A DNA stretch of 64,000 nucleotides from Aphelocoma coerulescens (GCF_041296385.1 NC_091015.1:87962004-88026003), one strand, 5' to 3'; shown: positions 48,545 through 63,700, counted from the stretch's first letter. Made by a program: numbers and translations. The notes: generated by a model from the sequence alone, not told the origin.

Positions 48545-51500
48545 CTGTGTTGAAATAGGACAATTTTAGATGTAGGTGCTCAACCTTTGTGTGTAGCTCT
48601 TCACATTATTGAGCAGGAAGTTTTTATAACTGTTAATTATGCTTTTCTCCTTTAAAAAAATTGTCAGTAATCTAGACATATTTTCTTCTCTCTGATCTAT
48701 TTGTAACATGATCTATTAATTGTAGTGTATCTGAAGCAAAAGTCACAGCAATTAAACAGCGCTGTGAAAATGCTTCATCTGAGCAAACAATATGTTCATG
48801 TGCTTATACATTGTTCTCTGTGTTTCAGACTGTTAATTATATTAATTACTCAAAATGAGTTTGTGGTTGAAATCCTGTTTGTCAAATCTAATTTGATTTT
48901 AACTGCTAATTGCTCTGACAGTATAGACTGGTAACTGCAAATAATATTTCTATTTTCTCTCTATAATGGGATGCTTTAGCACCATCTTTGGATGTCTGTT
49001 TTAAGGTATATAAATTGAGTATTTCAGCAATAATATTACTTTTTTCTGTTCTGCTGACAAAATCTGTGGGTTTAGCCAGAAACTTTGGCTACTTTAATAA
49101 TGAGGACCCCTACTGATCACAGGACATCTGAGGCTGACAATTTTTATGGACTAATAATCCTATTTTTATAGTGTGGGATTATGATTAACTTTTCAATATT
49201 GTTGCTGAGCACTGAAAAGTGGTTTTCAGGAAAAAACCCAGCATATTCCTTGCGTGAATCATAGCTGGATTCCCTGTAAATGTGTCCCTCTCTGCAAAGT
49301 TAAAATACGGTTTTGGTATGTCTATCTTGTGTAATGAGCTTCCTTCAGAGATCTCTGAAACACTGGAGACACACAAACTTATTAACCTGGGGAGGAACTA
49401 AACTGATTTATATCTAAGTGTGCCTGTGGTGGTCTCCTATTTGAAAAGTTAAAAGTATATGAGGCTGTGATTTTGGTGAATAACATTTGTAAGAATGTGA
49501 GATGATATGACATGACATAAGCACAGGAGCAGGAATACAACAAAATATTTGTCAGACACCGCCAAACTAATATTACATGTAGGCAACCACCATATCTCTG
49601 GCAATGACAATTATCTAGTGATTATGGAAGAATATAAGAAAAGAACATGGACTACGGGATCTTCCTCATACGTTGTCTTCTTCTACTAACTAACTTCTAC
49701 TAACTTCTGTAGTTCATACAGTCTTAGGTTTCTATGAAAAAGATCCATCACATTAATAGTCACTTATAGTGCTGTCCTTATGAAGCTGAACACACCCATA
49801 CTTTAGGCCTCCTAAATGTCCTGTAGCAGTGAGACTTAAATTAACAATCTTAGATTTAATCTCTTTCTTCTGGAGCAGCTTCATTGTTTCAGTGCCTTCA
49901 TCTGGAGCTTGATAAATCCAGTATGAGACTGATCTGCTCTTCCAAGGTTCTCAAATACATTTTATAAATTCCAGGATTTGATATATATTGTTTAGTGTAT
50001 GTATTATAAAATATCACAAATATTTAGGCTGATTTCATATTTAATAAAACAGAGGTATAAACTAAATAAATTTTCTGAGGTTGAAAAATCATTAAAACAA
50101 TAAAGGAATAGTTTTATAACAGGTGTAGAACTGAGGACCTTAGATCCTCTTAAAGTGCTGTTTCTAGTTCTTGACATAAATATGCGTTCTATGAGCACCT
50201 TAAAAATTTTGTATATACTTTCTTTTGCTTTTAGATAAATATTTCTAAGGAAAGAAGATTTAATAAATATTTTTAAAAGGGAGGAAAATTGGTAGACTAT
50301 TATGTAACTTCCATGCTCTGTGGTTGGAAAGAGAGTACTGAATGAAAATTAATCCGATGGAAAGAAGGTCTTACATCTTAAAGTAAGCTTTGATAAACAG
50401 AGGAGCAAGAAATCTAGATGAAAGTGAATCCATCTATATTCTTTCATTCAAGGTTTCATACTGAAGAGAAAAAAAGAAAATAATTTTTTTTTGTCTTTTA
50501 CTTAAGAACTCGTATAATTGCATTGCCTTAGCCACGAATAATTGTATGCTGTATACATGCTCATGTAGGGAGTAAATAAGTTCAGAATATGTGCACACAT
50601 CCCTAAGGTTCTGGCACATATATTTTAGGTTAAATTGACTCTGTTGATGATGTGGTTAGTTTTATTTCACAGCCAGTTTCACAGGGCAGCAGGGAACCTA
50701 CCCCAATTCTTGAGTTATCTGCTCTTATTGTGAACAGCAGAAATGCAGTTCAGCTTGTCCAGTGTGGTGCCTGGCTCTGCACAAGGGCACATTTTCATGG
50801 AACATCAATGTGTGTGTTTAACGCTATCCTACTTGGAATTTCAAATGAAGCATATAAAATATCTTAGCTCTAGTACCTAGTCTTTCTGTTATAATTAGTG
50901 GGTTTTCTACCAAACACCTTTCTTGGATACTGAATCATAGTATATGAATAAAAAAGAGTTTGGAGAGTTTCTTATAGATTCAAACAAAGAAAGAATAAAA
51001 ATTCATCTAGTCAGTTCAGGGAGGAATTTATTAAAAAAGTGTTTAGGAACTCTTACTCACGCCTGTGTACATTTACTGCTCCCTGAGTGTTTCACAGATC
51101 AGCGCTGTGTTTTGTGTTCCTGGAATGCCTCATCAAAGTTTTTATTATATTTAGATTGTGATTCTAGTTAGAGATTGCAACAAGAGAAGAAAATAATTGG
51201 AACAATTCCTGATTTTATTGCTTTCAGGACAGATTATCACATTTTTAAATGGAAAGACAGTTAAATGAGTGAGTGGTTCAAAGAAAGATAAAAGATTAAT
51301 TCCAACACAGTATGTTATTGGGGTGTTCCCAGTCAAGAAAAGATGTTTTTATATTAGTATTCAATTTTAAATAACTTTCACACTGTAAGTAAAATATTCC
51401 ATCATATACAGCACATGATTGTTGTCATAAACAAAATATTTTGTCCACCTCTCATCAGGCTCTTTGGCTCTTTGGCATCCTATCAATTTAGCCTGAAAAC

Positions 51501-54500
51501 CATCTTGGCTAAAGCTCAAAAGGATACTTAAGCTCGGTGAAATGTGAATTGTGATTTCATATCTTATGTATTGGCACTGCATATTGGATTGGAGTTCTTG
51601 TGGAATGTGAGTCAGTGTGTAGGAAAAAGGAGCTTACAAACACAGCAGCACCACAACTGAGCTGTGCTTCACCTTCCATTTTCTTAAAACATCATAAATG
51701 TGCCATTCAATGGCTGCAATGCCCCTCTGTGGATGTTATTTTCATCAATCAGGTTTTATTTTTTCTGCCTTTCATGTGCTCTTTATCTTTTTATTCCTGC
51801 AGTTATATTTTAACATAGAGAGTTTTTGATTGAATATTCTCCAAGAAAAAAAAAACAGTAAAATTCTAATACTAAATTATCCTAAAATGAAAGTATTGTA
51901 AAAGAAAAAGCTTTCATCTGAACTAGCTCATATAAGAGCATGGCTCTTCTCTGGAGAAGAGAAAATGTAATAAGCACTGTTGTTTTCCAGTACAGAAAAC
52001 AACCCAAAGATGACTATTTCAATGGAGAATAAATGGAGACTAGTGGGAATATCGTTAGATATAAAAGTACCTGCTACCAATGACACTTCAAGCAGGATAG
52101 GATATTTTAAAGATTAATTCCCAAAACTGCGTGTGTTCCTTTTTAACTAACTCCATTAGGGCATTCAAACACATTCTTGAGGATTCAAAACAAGGAGTAA
52201 AACTAAAATTGTTATGGCATGCTGCAAAAAAAAAAAATACATTGAAAGGTTTTTCATGAATTTCACTGGAAACAACCTCTCCAAATAAGTAAAGTTCGCA
52301 CTTATTTTCTAAAAGCTGCATTTAGTTGTAGAAGTAACTGTTTTATACCAAACATGTAGGTAGTAAAGTACATATTTTAAATGCATCACAGATAATTTAC
52401 TGCAAATGTGGTGGTTTTTTTTTTTTATCATATATTTATTGCTAAATTTATTGTTGTTTTCTACTAGAAATTGTCTTTCTGTGCCTAAAAAAAATTACAT
52501 GTTCCCTTTGCAAGAGTTACTGAGAAAGTCTTACTTTATAATTGTAATAAAAATACTAACACATTAAAATGGCAAAAATAACTGCCATCTGTTCCAATCA
52601 ATAATACAATCTCCCTTTATATAATATATACTTCAAAAGTAGAGAAAAAAGAAACTTTGGACTTGAGCATGCTCAATTTATCTTTTTTGCATTTCACACA
52701 CACAGTAAAGGCAGAGGAAAAATCTAAACTTTAGAACCCAAATATTTAAATCAGTTAAAGGAATCTCTCAGGAAGGAAGGAAGTACCTCCATGAAAAAAA
52801 GAAATCATGTTACATTTAAATGGCGAAACATATTTCTATTGGGATGGGGGGGAAAAATCAACATTGCAACCCAAACTGCTTTTAAATCTCATACCTACAC
52901 ATGCATATAATAAGATAAACTGCCTAGTTCAATAGATGTGAAAGAGTCACAATTCTTCAGGGGCAGTGATCACTTCTTTAGTTGCAGATTTATTGAAGTT
53001 TCTGATGAGAGGCCAATCTCAAAAGGAAAAAGAAGCATTATGGTGTACCAGTTTTAAAGATGTTTAGACAGAGTTTCATTGAGTAGAATACGTAAGAAAA
53101 TATTAATTGATTTTGACTTTGTAGTTTTGTAAGGTTTGTTTGTTTCAAATTCATAATAGGAAACCGAGTCTGATTTTCTGAGTTCATAGCATCAAATTCC
53201 TTATCATGTTATTATTTCAAGGGGCTGCACTGTTTTCTGCCCAAAGAGCAGTTTGCAGCAATTTCATTGTGTCCCTGTTCATATGGAGCACAACCATTAC
53301 AAATTCTATTTGAAGATGATAACCTTTAATACTGCCTTGCAAACCTAAAGATCAGTGTTGGCTTGGTTTGATGGTTTTCTGTTGCTTAGATACTTTTCCT
53401 CTTAAATTTTAAAAGTAGTGTTAGAGGATTTGAGATAAACACCTGCTTAACATCTGGGTTTCTCTCCATGGAGATAGGGACTGAGGGTGGAAAATCTGTA
53501 TCCTCAGTAGGATCTTTCAGTAATTGCTGTAAGTGAAGGATTAACTACTGACATGACACATCCATTGGCTTCTACTGCCTTTGTTAGTGCTCTCAAAGGG
53601 GTAACTTCCTGTAATTTGAACAGCCCAGTTCTCACATTAAAGTTCCTTACTCTGCAGCACTGGATTAATCTCTTGTGTTTTAGTAAAGAGGAGCTATTTC
53701 TAATAGTTAATTGTGTCTTCAGGCTGTAAAATTTTATGAACTTTTGTCCCTTGACACTGAAATTTGCCTGAAATATTCATAAGCATTTTCATAATTTCAT
53801 TTGAAGCAATGTGTTTGGTATTTTTGATATTAGATATTGCTGAGTTAGTGTGTGTTGTTTTTAATTAGTACAAAGATACAGGAATCTCCCCCCACAAAAA
53901 AATGATGACATTTATTGAGAAAAAATTGTCTTTTTTATAGTAGTCTTATTGTTTCTGAATGCAAAAAATAAGAAGAGATTTCATGCTTATACGCAGCGGT
54001 GAGCTAAATTAAACAAGTTGTTCCAGATGTCAGATAAAAAGTTTGTTCTCAGTGAACTCTGATACTAGACTTTTTAAAATATAACAACAGATTAAATGAA
54101 AGTTAACTCTATGTAGTATATGTATGTTCATACTTACAGTATTTGAACTGCAGCCACATCATTTTTTTCCCAGATTTTAGTTTGCTTTGCATGTGTTTGG
54201 TTTCTGCTTTTGGGGTTTGGGTTTGTTTGTTTGTTTGTTTTTAAGTTGTGACCATGCCTGAAAATTGGTCTGTGTGGGATTTTATTTCTTTCCACGATGA
54301 AAAATAACTCACTCATTGGGACTATGAAAATACGAAATGTTGCTTCCGCAATATCCTTGCAAATGCAGTGATGTCACTAAGAATTTCTTGCATCTGTCAG
54401 GAAGGAGTCCTTGGCAGCACATTGCCCAGATGATTTCTGAACACAATGATGTTTGGATGCCCCTACCCCATTTTCAAACTTTTGCTTCAGCTTTTATCAT

Positions 54501-57500
54501 TCAGCTTATTAGCTGTATCCTTCCCCTATGGAAGCCAGTTTTGAAACGGAACCCTGACTTTCTCCACCTCCCAGTATAGCACATACTTAGTTCCCTAAGT
54601 GATTGGAGCAGCATAGGAACAAATATCCAGGAGTGACTATATGATAAGACAGTAATGATCAACATTTTAGAAGTATTTAAATTAATTGCTTGTTTCAAGC
54701 TATAACAAATCAAATATGTCCTCAGCTTATCAGAAGGAAAGGTTCTTCATTAGAATAGCATTGATATAGGAAAGTAATGTAAGACAAAAGGAGGAGTTAT
54801 CAGATATAGATAAAGCATTTCAGTATTGTCATGTTATTAGTTAGTTTAATTATTTTTTTATCTCTGTAAGATGACAATTGAGCAGGAAGTGAAAATGTTA
54901 AGTATAAAATTCGTATCAATTTGTTGCATGCAAGTTTCAGATTAGCTTGCTTCAATTCCCATCAGTTGGAGTCAGTCTTATTGATTGCTTTAATATTTTT
55001 TTTAATCTAACAAAAAGAATATTATTATTAATCCAGTTAAAATAATGCTGAAACTTGTGGATCAGTATATTCAGTTAAAATTAGATAAATACAAAATTTC
55101 CAAGAATCTACCACTTTTTCTTATGCTCTCATTGCCCTTGCCCTGGCCTTTGGTTCCCCAAGGCTCATTCTGCAGGGCTGAAGAAGGACTGCAGACCAAG
55201 AAGACTCTTTGTGTGATTTTATCCAGGGGTAAAATTGAGGTTCATGAGCCCTAGGTGTCATGGATTGTTCTTTTGACCCCTTTTGAAGGTGGTTGCAATA
55301 GCTACATTTCTTTCATCCTTTCTGCAGCTCTGTGTCCACGGCTCTTGTGGGCAGCCTCCATGAGGCTTAAAGCCTCGCCTTAAGCACACTCCGTAGATTC
55401 CACAGTTATCCCAGTGCACTTCATGCAAAGCAAGACAGGGCAGGTGTTTGACTGCAGAGCTGGAGGCAGCATGCAGCAAAGCCTCTATGCCAAGGCCAGT
55501 GGGAAGAGAGGGAAGGGATGCTGAGGAAAAGAGGGCTTCATTATTGGACTGACACGGGTAAGTTGCCAATGGGTGAGGAACACACAGTGAGAACACTTAG
55601 CCAAAAGCATGTTAAGTCAGTACTCATGTCTGGACTAGATGTGGCTTCAGGTGGATATGGGAATATATCAGCTTTATCAAGAACACTAATATGTTGTTTG
55701 TAGGTGTCCAGGTGGTTTACCTAGACAGTGAGTTACTTGAAGTGTACTTTATGGTGAGATACTTGACATTGAGGAATATGGCTGCTGGCCAGAAATTGTT
55801 CATGTAGAATTCTGGAAGATTCTATTTGTGAGAGATTGGGAGATTTAAATCTATTTTTAAAGTTACCTTTAACTATCTTTAATTTTTTTTTTAACCCTGA
55901 AAAATTTTCTGCTGTCTTGACTCTGTAACACAACAAATATCTGGAAAGCAATCATTTTTCTCTTGGCCTCGATTTTGTTAAATTTCTTTAGTTTTCTTGT
56001 ATGAAAAGTCCCTGCAATTCCATTACTATGTTACTAGCTTTTCTTGGCTCTTCTTTGAGTTCAAATGCATTGGCCAGATTGACCAACACTTCACCTGAGA
56101 CAAAACTCTCGTGAAAGGTCATCAGTGATTTGTAGAAAGAGAGTGGACATTTTTACCCTTTTCTTTCTTTGCTGGTATACTCCATTCTTTTCTTAAGGTA
56201 AAGTGTCTTTGAATAAAATAAATTAAGCACCATCTAAAAAAATATGCAGATAAGATGAAAACTGATTTTGAGCACAGTAGAAGAACATTGCAAATTGTCC
56301 AGTGAGAGTACTGTCGGGTTACACTCAGGTAGAATAATATGTTATTCCTTTATACACAGTGAAAATTACACATTTTTACTTATCTTCCGAATCACTACTT
56401 CGATGTGGCTTCAAATAATTCTAGATATTCAATAGGTTGTTGTTCAGTTCATATCAGAAGAAGAAAATGAAGAATGACCTTCATTGGAGTAGTTGGTTTC
56501 TGCTTAGTGGTCTGAGTTTGTCTCTCTGCTTTTGTGCACCTAGCTCATTTCTGCAGAACTTCTGCTTGTGTATCAGGGCAAACAATGTGATTACTAATTT
56601 GATGCCCTGCTGATATGTAGTTCTGTGTTGTCATTAAAACCAACAGCTTTCCATATGTGAATCTCAAAAGAATAGATTTCAAGAGACAGTTTGTTGTGTA
56701 TCAAAATAATGTGTATCCACTTGAGAGAAGATGAATCATTTCAGCAAAGGATTTATTTTCCACAGTCAGACCATTATGTTACTTTAGACATACACTTAGA
56801 TATTCAGAAGTGTTTGAGTAATTATGTCTGAAACGACAGACCTTTCCTTCTCTTTCAATAGTGGCATTTCTTCTGCAAAAAGAAATCAGGACCCTTTGAA
56901 ATCCATGCCCCTCTATTCTATGAGCATAATAAAGTTTAACTACAGCACCTCTCTTTCTGTTAGTAGTTGCTTGCTTTTTGTAATTAGGTAAAAAAATGTA
57001 GTGCTTGTTACACTAGAAGCTTGTGTGGTACAACAGTGCTGATTTAAAAGAACTTCAGTGTCACTGCCTCCAGAAAATGAAGCAGCTGCAGTAAGCAAAC
57101 AGCTATTTGAAGAGAAATGGGGACTAATCAATTTAACAGATTGCTTAGGGCATATTCAAAAAGTCTACAGGTGGTAAATTTAGAATTAATTAAAGCTTGA
57201 AATAATATCTAAATTCTTCAGAATTTCTCCTAATCAAATGATAGCTGCTCTAACCCTGTTGTGGTTTACAAGTTACTTTTAACAGCTTTAAAATTTCAAT
57301 TGCTAAAACAGTTAGAAAAAGATCTTTAGGTGTGATAAACTGTCAAATGAGAGTCACTTGAAGATTGGGACAATATAAGTCACACCTATTTTTGCTATAT
57401 AAATAAAATTTATTTCACACCTATTGTCTTCAGATATCTATGAATGTGTAAAACGTATGTTTTTAATTTACTTGGCAGGGAATTAATCAATGTTCATAAA

Positions 57501-57620
57501 ATGTGTTCTGATGTGTTTATTTCTTAGTTTTATATTTTTTTAATGTTTTTAAGTTATTGTCTAGATTATTTCAAAGATTTTTTAGCAGCCATGTCTGTAA
57601 TTCAAAATGCACTAGGTTTG
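48545..57620. other. Non-coding DNA with a GC-richer patch
   Basis: Mostly AT-rich unique sequence. A GC-richer block at about 55255-55560 and an open plus-strand segment at 54337-54579 are unexplained. No retroelement was recognised. Confidence 0.45.
54220..54242. repeat. (GTTT)n microsatellite
   Basis: Five GTTT-type units end in a T run. Confidence 0.85.
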
Positions 57621-57720
57621 AGGTTCAGAGAGTCACAAAACCTACAGATCCAGGGACACTAGGGCAAAAGCCTTCAGCCCTGGTGTCCCTGGAGCTGTAG
57701 GATTTGCAGATCTCTGAACT
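57621..57720. ncRNA. Long imperfect hairpin, pre-miRNA-like or a palindromic mini-element
   Basis: Arms 57621-57665 and 57677-57720 are inverted copies of about 45 nt separated by an 11-nt loop (AAAAGCCTTCA). The longest clean block is CTACAG/CTGTAG plus TCCAGGGACAC paired with GTGTCCCTGGA. Mismatches and small bulges (A·G, G·U and single-base bulges) are spread along the stem as in pre-miRNAs. The region is GC-richer than its flanks. It could equally be a MITE-like palindrome or a chance inverted duplication. Strand and expression are unknown. Confidence 0.35.
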
Positions 57721-60700
57721 GCAAGGGCAGCTTGGATGCAAGACTGAGGTGCCTTTCAGGCTGAGTTCCTGTGGGTGGCCAAGATGAGAAAGGTTTGGAG
57801 GGAGCAGTGTTGGTACAGTGCCACGCTCCCTTTGGCATGTCTTCTGCAGCCCCTGCGTCCCATATGATGGCAAAACAAGCTGCTACAACATCCCCTCCCT
57901 TTTATCCTACAGAGATCATAAAAAATGCAGTTCAGGAGTGTTGCTGACTTTGGAGATGCCCTGGTTTCTGGGAGAATTCTGTATTAGCTTTTTGCTTGCT
58001 GGATGGGGTTTTGGATGTTTTTTAAAATAGCAGTTGGTATCTGTGATGAACAGGAAAGGATTTACTGGTCTCCAACTTAGCCTGGAGATGTAGACTCCCA
58101 ATATCTTTAAATTTATGTAAGAAATTGTGTTATTAAAAAAGACGGTTCTATAATACAGTGTTTCTGAGGTTATACAATTATTATAACTGGAGAAAAATTA
58201 ATGGCACTAAAGACATAAATTTGGGACCAAGTAACAGTGTCAAGCACATATTATTTCTTCAAACCTTGAGATTTTGACTGGAAGGGTAAGAATTTTCTTA
58301 GGTAAGTAAAGGCCATGTTAAACAAAGCTTCGAATAGAAAATAGGTATTAAAAAATTGAAGTCGTAGTTCCAAAAAACTAGTTTGAGATTATATTTTTTT
58401 AAAAAATAAATCCATCTTAGGTATAAAGGATTTAAGTAAGCTACATGGGATTGTTTGTTAATTTATTAATTTCCTATGAGGACAAATAAATTAGTAAAAA
58501 CTAAAATTATCGGTTGATTTAACTCTACAATAGCCAGTATTTGTTACATAAGACTGTATGGAGAATTTTTACGCATCTAAATCTTGTGTCTGAGGAGATT
58601 TAGAGTAGCAATAATCAGCTGTGTGTACAAACTAGTTCTATTTTTAGTCAAGCAGCTGAAGAGCTGAAAACTGCCAGTGAAACCTGGTAATTGGAAGTTA
58701 AGAATAGACATATTTACCAAAACTTGTCTTTCTGGGGTTTTCCCCTCTTGTCTCAAAATTGGGAATAAAATGCAAAAATAAGTATAAATGACTTACTTTC
58801 AACAAATGGTCTTCAGTGAAACATTACTAAATTTAAAATCGATCAGAACTGAGCAAAGCAACAGTAAGAAATGCAAAAGCAGTTTTTGCTGTTATAGAGG
58901 AGAAAGGGAGAGTTTGATGACGCTCCATTTAATTTCTTCACAAGTTTTTTGGGTTTTGTTTGTTATGTTTAGGGTTATTTAAATTGTGTTTTCTAGTGTA
59001 GAACATCTTTTATAAAAAAGTATCTTGCCCAGCACATTACTTTTCTGCCAAGTAATGATTCAAGGAAAGTAATCCATTAGTTCTGCTCTGACTCGGCCTT
59101 ACAGGTAATCAGATGAATCATAGGTATTGATGAGAATGTTTTGCTTGTCTTTTCCAAAGGCCATGATGTTACTTCAGTTCCAATAATTCACTAACTGCAA
59201 TCATTAATGTTTCCTTCACAAGACTACAGAATGTAGAATGCAAGGGGTCCTATCGAGGTCAATACCCTGGCTTCATTCACTGAATGATTGTTGTATTTTA
59301 TGCTGATAAATTTCAGCCAAGCTTACAGGAACATGCACTCTTTACTGAAAAATTTAGAAACTGAGATTTAGGTGGTGTGTAGCACAAAATAAAGAATCTA
59401 ACTGTTGCAGGTGGTTAGACTATAAGTATGATTCATCTGGAAGATAAAGTAAAATCATGTTCTGTACCAGTTTTTTTTGTAGCTGTTGCTAATTCTATTG
59501 CCAGCTGTGTATTGTTTGTAGCATAACTGAGAGTGTGCTTTCCACATCTTGACTGCTGTTATTTACCTAAGCCATAGATTTGAAGTTCAGTCTGCACTTG
59601 AATATGCACATGTATCACATCTTAGAAAATTGAGTACTTGTGTGGATAATAGGATGGTTTAATTGCATTCAATATCCTTATCAGAGTTTATCTCTGGGGA
59701 AAATGCTACTCAAGTTTCTGGATTGGCTTCAAGATACAAGTGGGTTTTCTTTGTGGGCTTGTGTTTGGTGGGGTTTTTTTTTTATCTTTTGTCATTCTTA
59801 ATAGCTGTGCTCCTTCTTTTACTTAATTTTTCCTTCACCATTGTGAATTGATTATTTATTTTAAGATTGTGAGATAATGGTGTATGAAATACTCCTCCCA
59901 ACAGAAAAGATAATTATCTTTGACCAAGAAGCACCTGAAGTTTGATATTGAAATCTAAGAAGTGGATACAAGTGTGTTTGGAACTAGAAGAGAAAATCTC
60001 CTTAGCTGATAAAGTCAAGAATATCAAGACTGTTTGGCAAATTGTTTTTTTTCTTATTATAGCATCAGAAGACTACCTAGGATGTTTTGTTTGTTTGAAT
60101 TAATTGATTAATCAGTCTAGTGAGGTCAACAGCTATCTTTTGGAAGAGCTGTAAACTTAAAGGAGGAGAAAATAAATCAGTATTTCACCTTTGGTCTAAT
60201 GACAAGAAGTTGGAAACGGTTTAGAGAAATTTCCTTTTACAAGAAGACACCAAGAACAAACAAATGCAGAACTGCCTCATTTTTCCAGACTCGTACTGCT
60301 GTCATCACACAGAAATTAAATCTATGTTCTTAATATTTTCTGAAACAAGATGATTACTCAGTGGTTGTGAAGAGTAATTTTCATTATTAATATAAACTCT
60401 TTAAGGAAATAAACAAGTACATCGAAAATTGCATGTAATTTTTAAAATATATCAGTGGGATGTTATGTTCACGGTCTACAAATTGTATTGATAATTAATT
60501 GAAATTTATTTCATTACTATAAATTGAAATATTTTTATTGATCACAAAAGTAGTATTTTTTTAAATTCAGAAATAGAAGAAAAAGCAGATTGTTTTAAAG
60601 TTTCCAATATACCTTGAAAATGTATTTTTTGTATTTATAATGTTTTATTCTGATGTGCTGTTCAAGATATTTCTTCCTAGATTTCTATTTTAGTTATCAT

Positions 60701-63700
60701 AGTCTCATCCAATTCTTTAATTTCGTTTTTATTGTAAGTTTGTAATTATTTTTTTCCAGATAAATTAACATATTATTAAATAGTATTAATCTACTTTGTT
60801 TCTTTATTGATTTTTAATGAAAAACTTAAATTTCCAAATTCCATTTTTTAGATTTTATCCATTTTTTTACAAGGATGAATCAAATATAGAAAAAAAAACC
60901 TTTTACTGCTAGAAAAGAAAATAAATAAAAAGTGATACACATTTATTATTGAAGAATTCAGACCAGGTAAACTTGCAGTCATTTAAGAGTATGCACTTCA
61001 TATTGGCTTAAAGAAAAAAAATAATTTGGAAAGTATTCAAGTGAAAAAAAAACTTTTCAGTTACTCATTGATATATTTTTCTTACCTTGTACTTTAAATT
61101 ATAAAATGAGAATGCTGTTCCAAAAAATTCATCTTACATTATTTGAAATAACTTATTTTGCTTCAGATGTTTATGATGGAATAAAATATGGCTGAAGTCA
61201 GTGGTGGGGAAAAATAAATTTTAAACAGATGAGTTAAGAAGAACTGTGATGAGTTCTAAAGAGTTCTAAAGTAGAAAAGTACTTTTTTTTTCTTTTAAAC
61301 CTTTGTGATTTATTAGATTTTCTTTAAGCAATACTTAGATCAGTACTTGGGATTTTTCAGATTTTTTTCTATTACTTACTATCACTGTACTGATTTATTA
61401 TATTATGCACGTGCTATTTCATTAAAAAGATACTGAATGATTAAAATTCAAGTGATAAATTATGGAGTTTATTTTTTAAACTGATGCTAGAGTTCTGGCA
61501 AAAATTTTGGATTACCTATTGCATTCACCTCCTATATATTCTATGGTTATGACCATATGGTCATATGGATGCAATCGTAGGCTTTGAATTTGCATTCTGT
61601 TTTCAAGGGTGCTAAAATTGTACTGACACCTCATCTAGCTTACTTAAGCAAAAGGCATGCACATACGGCAAGCATAGTGTGAAGAACAATTTTGTAACTC
61701 GTTCTCATGCACAGTGCTTTACCAAGCTCAGTCAATCAACACCATCTTGGCAGATTGGCAGTACAGAATCTGCATAGCAATTATAGTCCATCAGTGTGTA
61801 TTGTCCTACAATTTGTAAAAACTATTTTACTACGTCTACATAAAATTAATTCTTCATCTACATTTTCACTGAATGCTTAAGTTGCTCTTGGCCTGTTTTC
61901 ATTTCTAAATGTGTTTTAGCAAGGCTGCCTGCTTCTATTTGCCAGTCCCTCCTGGATAGGTTTGCCAGTGTGTAGTGCAGGTGAAAGTAAGGAAGAAGTC
62001 TCAAGGGTCATTATGTTTGTATGTGGTTTGTGGGGAAACTGGTTAAGGGGTTGAATGTGGGAGCAGCATTGCTGTTCCCTCGAGCGGAGGACAGACAGGA
62101 CAGGACCTGAGCATCACACATTGTATTTGTAGCAGCTAATCAACCAGTGACCGTAGTTTTTCTAACCACCCTTTCAGTGCACAAATAGCTGCAGGCACAG
62201 CATGTGCAATCTTTTGTTTAGTAGGGATGTGGTAGGGATATTGGGAAGCTATGTCATTGTCCTAAAAATAAAAAAAAAACAACAAACCACAAATCTGATG
62301 GAAGAATGATTTAGATGTTTTTCTCTGTGAAACAACTTGTTCATGCTGTGTTTTTAGCAATGACTGCTAATGTACAGGTATCAAAAAGTCTCCTGTGCTT
62401 TCACTGGACAAACCATGTAATTTTTAAAGAAAACAGGCCTACAGACTTGGCATGCTATAGCACATTTTTATTTCCATCTTAAATAATGGGCAAGTGACCT
62501 ACCTTTTCTTCTGAAAGACCTTTTAAGTATGCATGCAAAGCTTTTAGAATGAGATGTGTTTTGTAAAAAAACCCTAAAATGTACATAACAGAACATAATG
62601 CTAGTGACAGAAAGATTGAAGGGGTGATCATTACCTAATGAAAACCTCTACCAACATGTGTCATTTGGAGGCAGGGAAAGATATGTGATATTGGGGGAGG
62701 AAATTGTCTATGTATGGTTTGCCTCCCTAGACTGACTTCAGCTGCAGTTAAGACACATCTGAGAGAACATGCCTCAGCTATTCAGTTCTGGAACCTTGTC
62801 CTCTGCTGTGAGGCAATACAGAATACCAGAACTGCAGGGGTAACATTGTTCTGAAGTTTCTGCTTGTCAAAGCTAAAACTTAAAGTTCCCAAGTTAAAAA
62901 GGTGCTCAGGGTCCAGCATGAGGAACAGAAAGTTTACGTAAAAATCATTTTTGCTGGAAATGCTGGCTGTAGCTTTTATATTTGAAGGAAAGAAGTAAGC
63001 AAGTTGTCTGACCTGTTACAGATGTCTGTTTCCCTCTGCTGACCCTAAAGAGGGTCTAAATGACTAGCTGCTTGAGACTTTTTAAAGGTCTAAATTTTGT
63101 CAGATTAATCCATCTTCAATCTGTTCTGTTACTTCAGGGAGACTGAAGGTGTGTGTGTAAACATAAGCCTTATCAGATTCTATTTTCCAAACCCTTTGAA
63201 TATGCTAATAATTATAACAATGTTATGAGTAAATTCAGATGCTTAATAAGATCATATTTAAAAAGTGCCTTACTAGGATGAACACAGTACAAAATGTAGG
63301 TGTTATAACATCAAGGAAATGAATCATTAAAGGAATCAGAAAAATTCACTCAAATTTATTTTTGGTTGAGATTTGTACAGATATTTTCCATTGTTTCAGT
63401 ATCAGTGAGAACTTTTGACATTGACTCTAACAAGTCTTTATGGTGCTGAGATATGTGAACTTTCAGGGGGTACTGTAAGGTAGCCTGGGAGTTCTACAAC
63501 CTTAATAAAACCAGAATTAATCTAGACTTTGATCTTAGTATTTTTTAACACATGCACAATATTTTTGGAGTTTTCACGTACTTTTTGTTTACATTCTCCA
63601 GTTACAATTTTCTTTTTTGATAGTTTTCAGTGTCTTGGGGTAAGAGAAGGACTTATGTTACTGGTTTTCATATGGTGTTCACTATCTTTACAGTCCTTAT

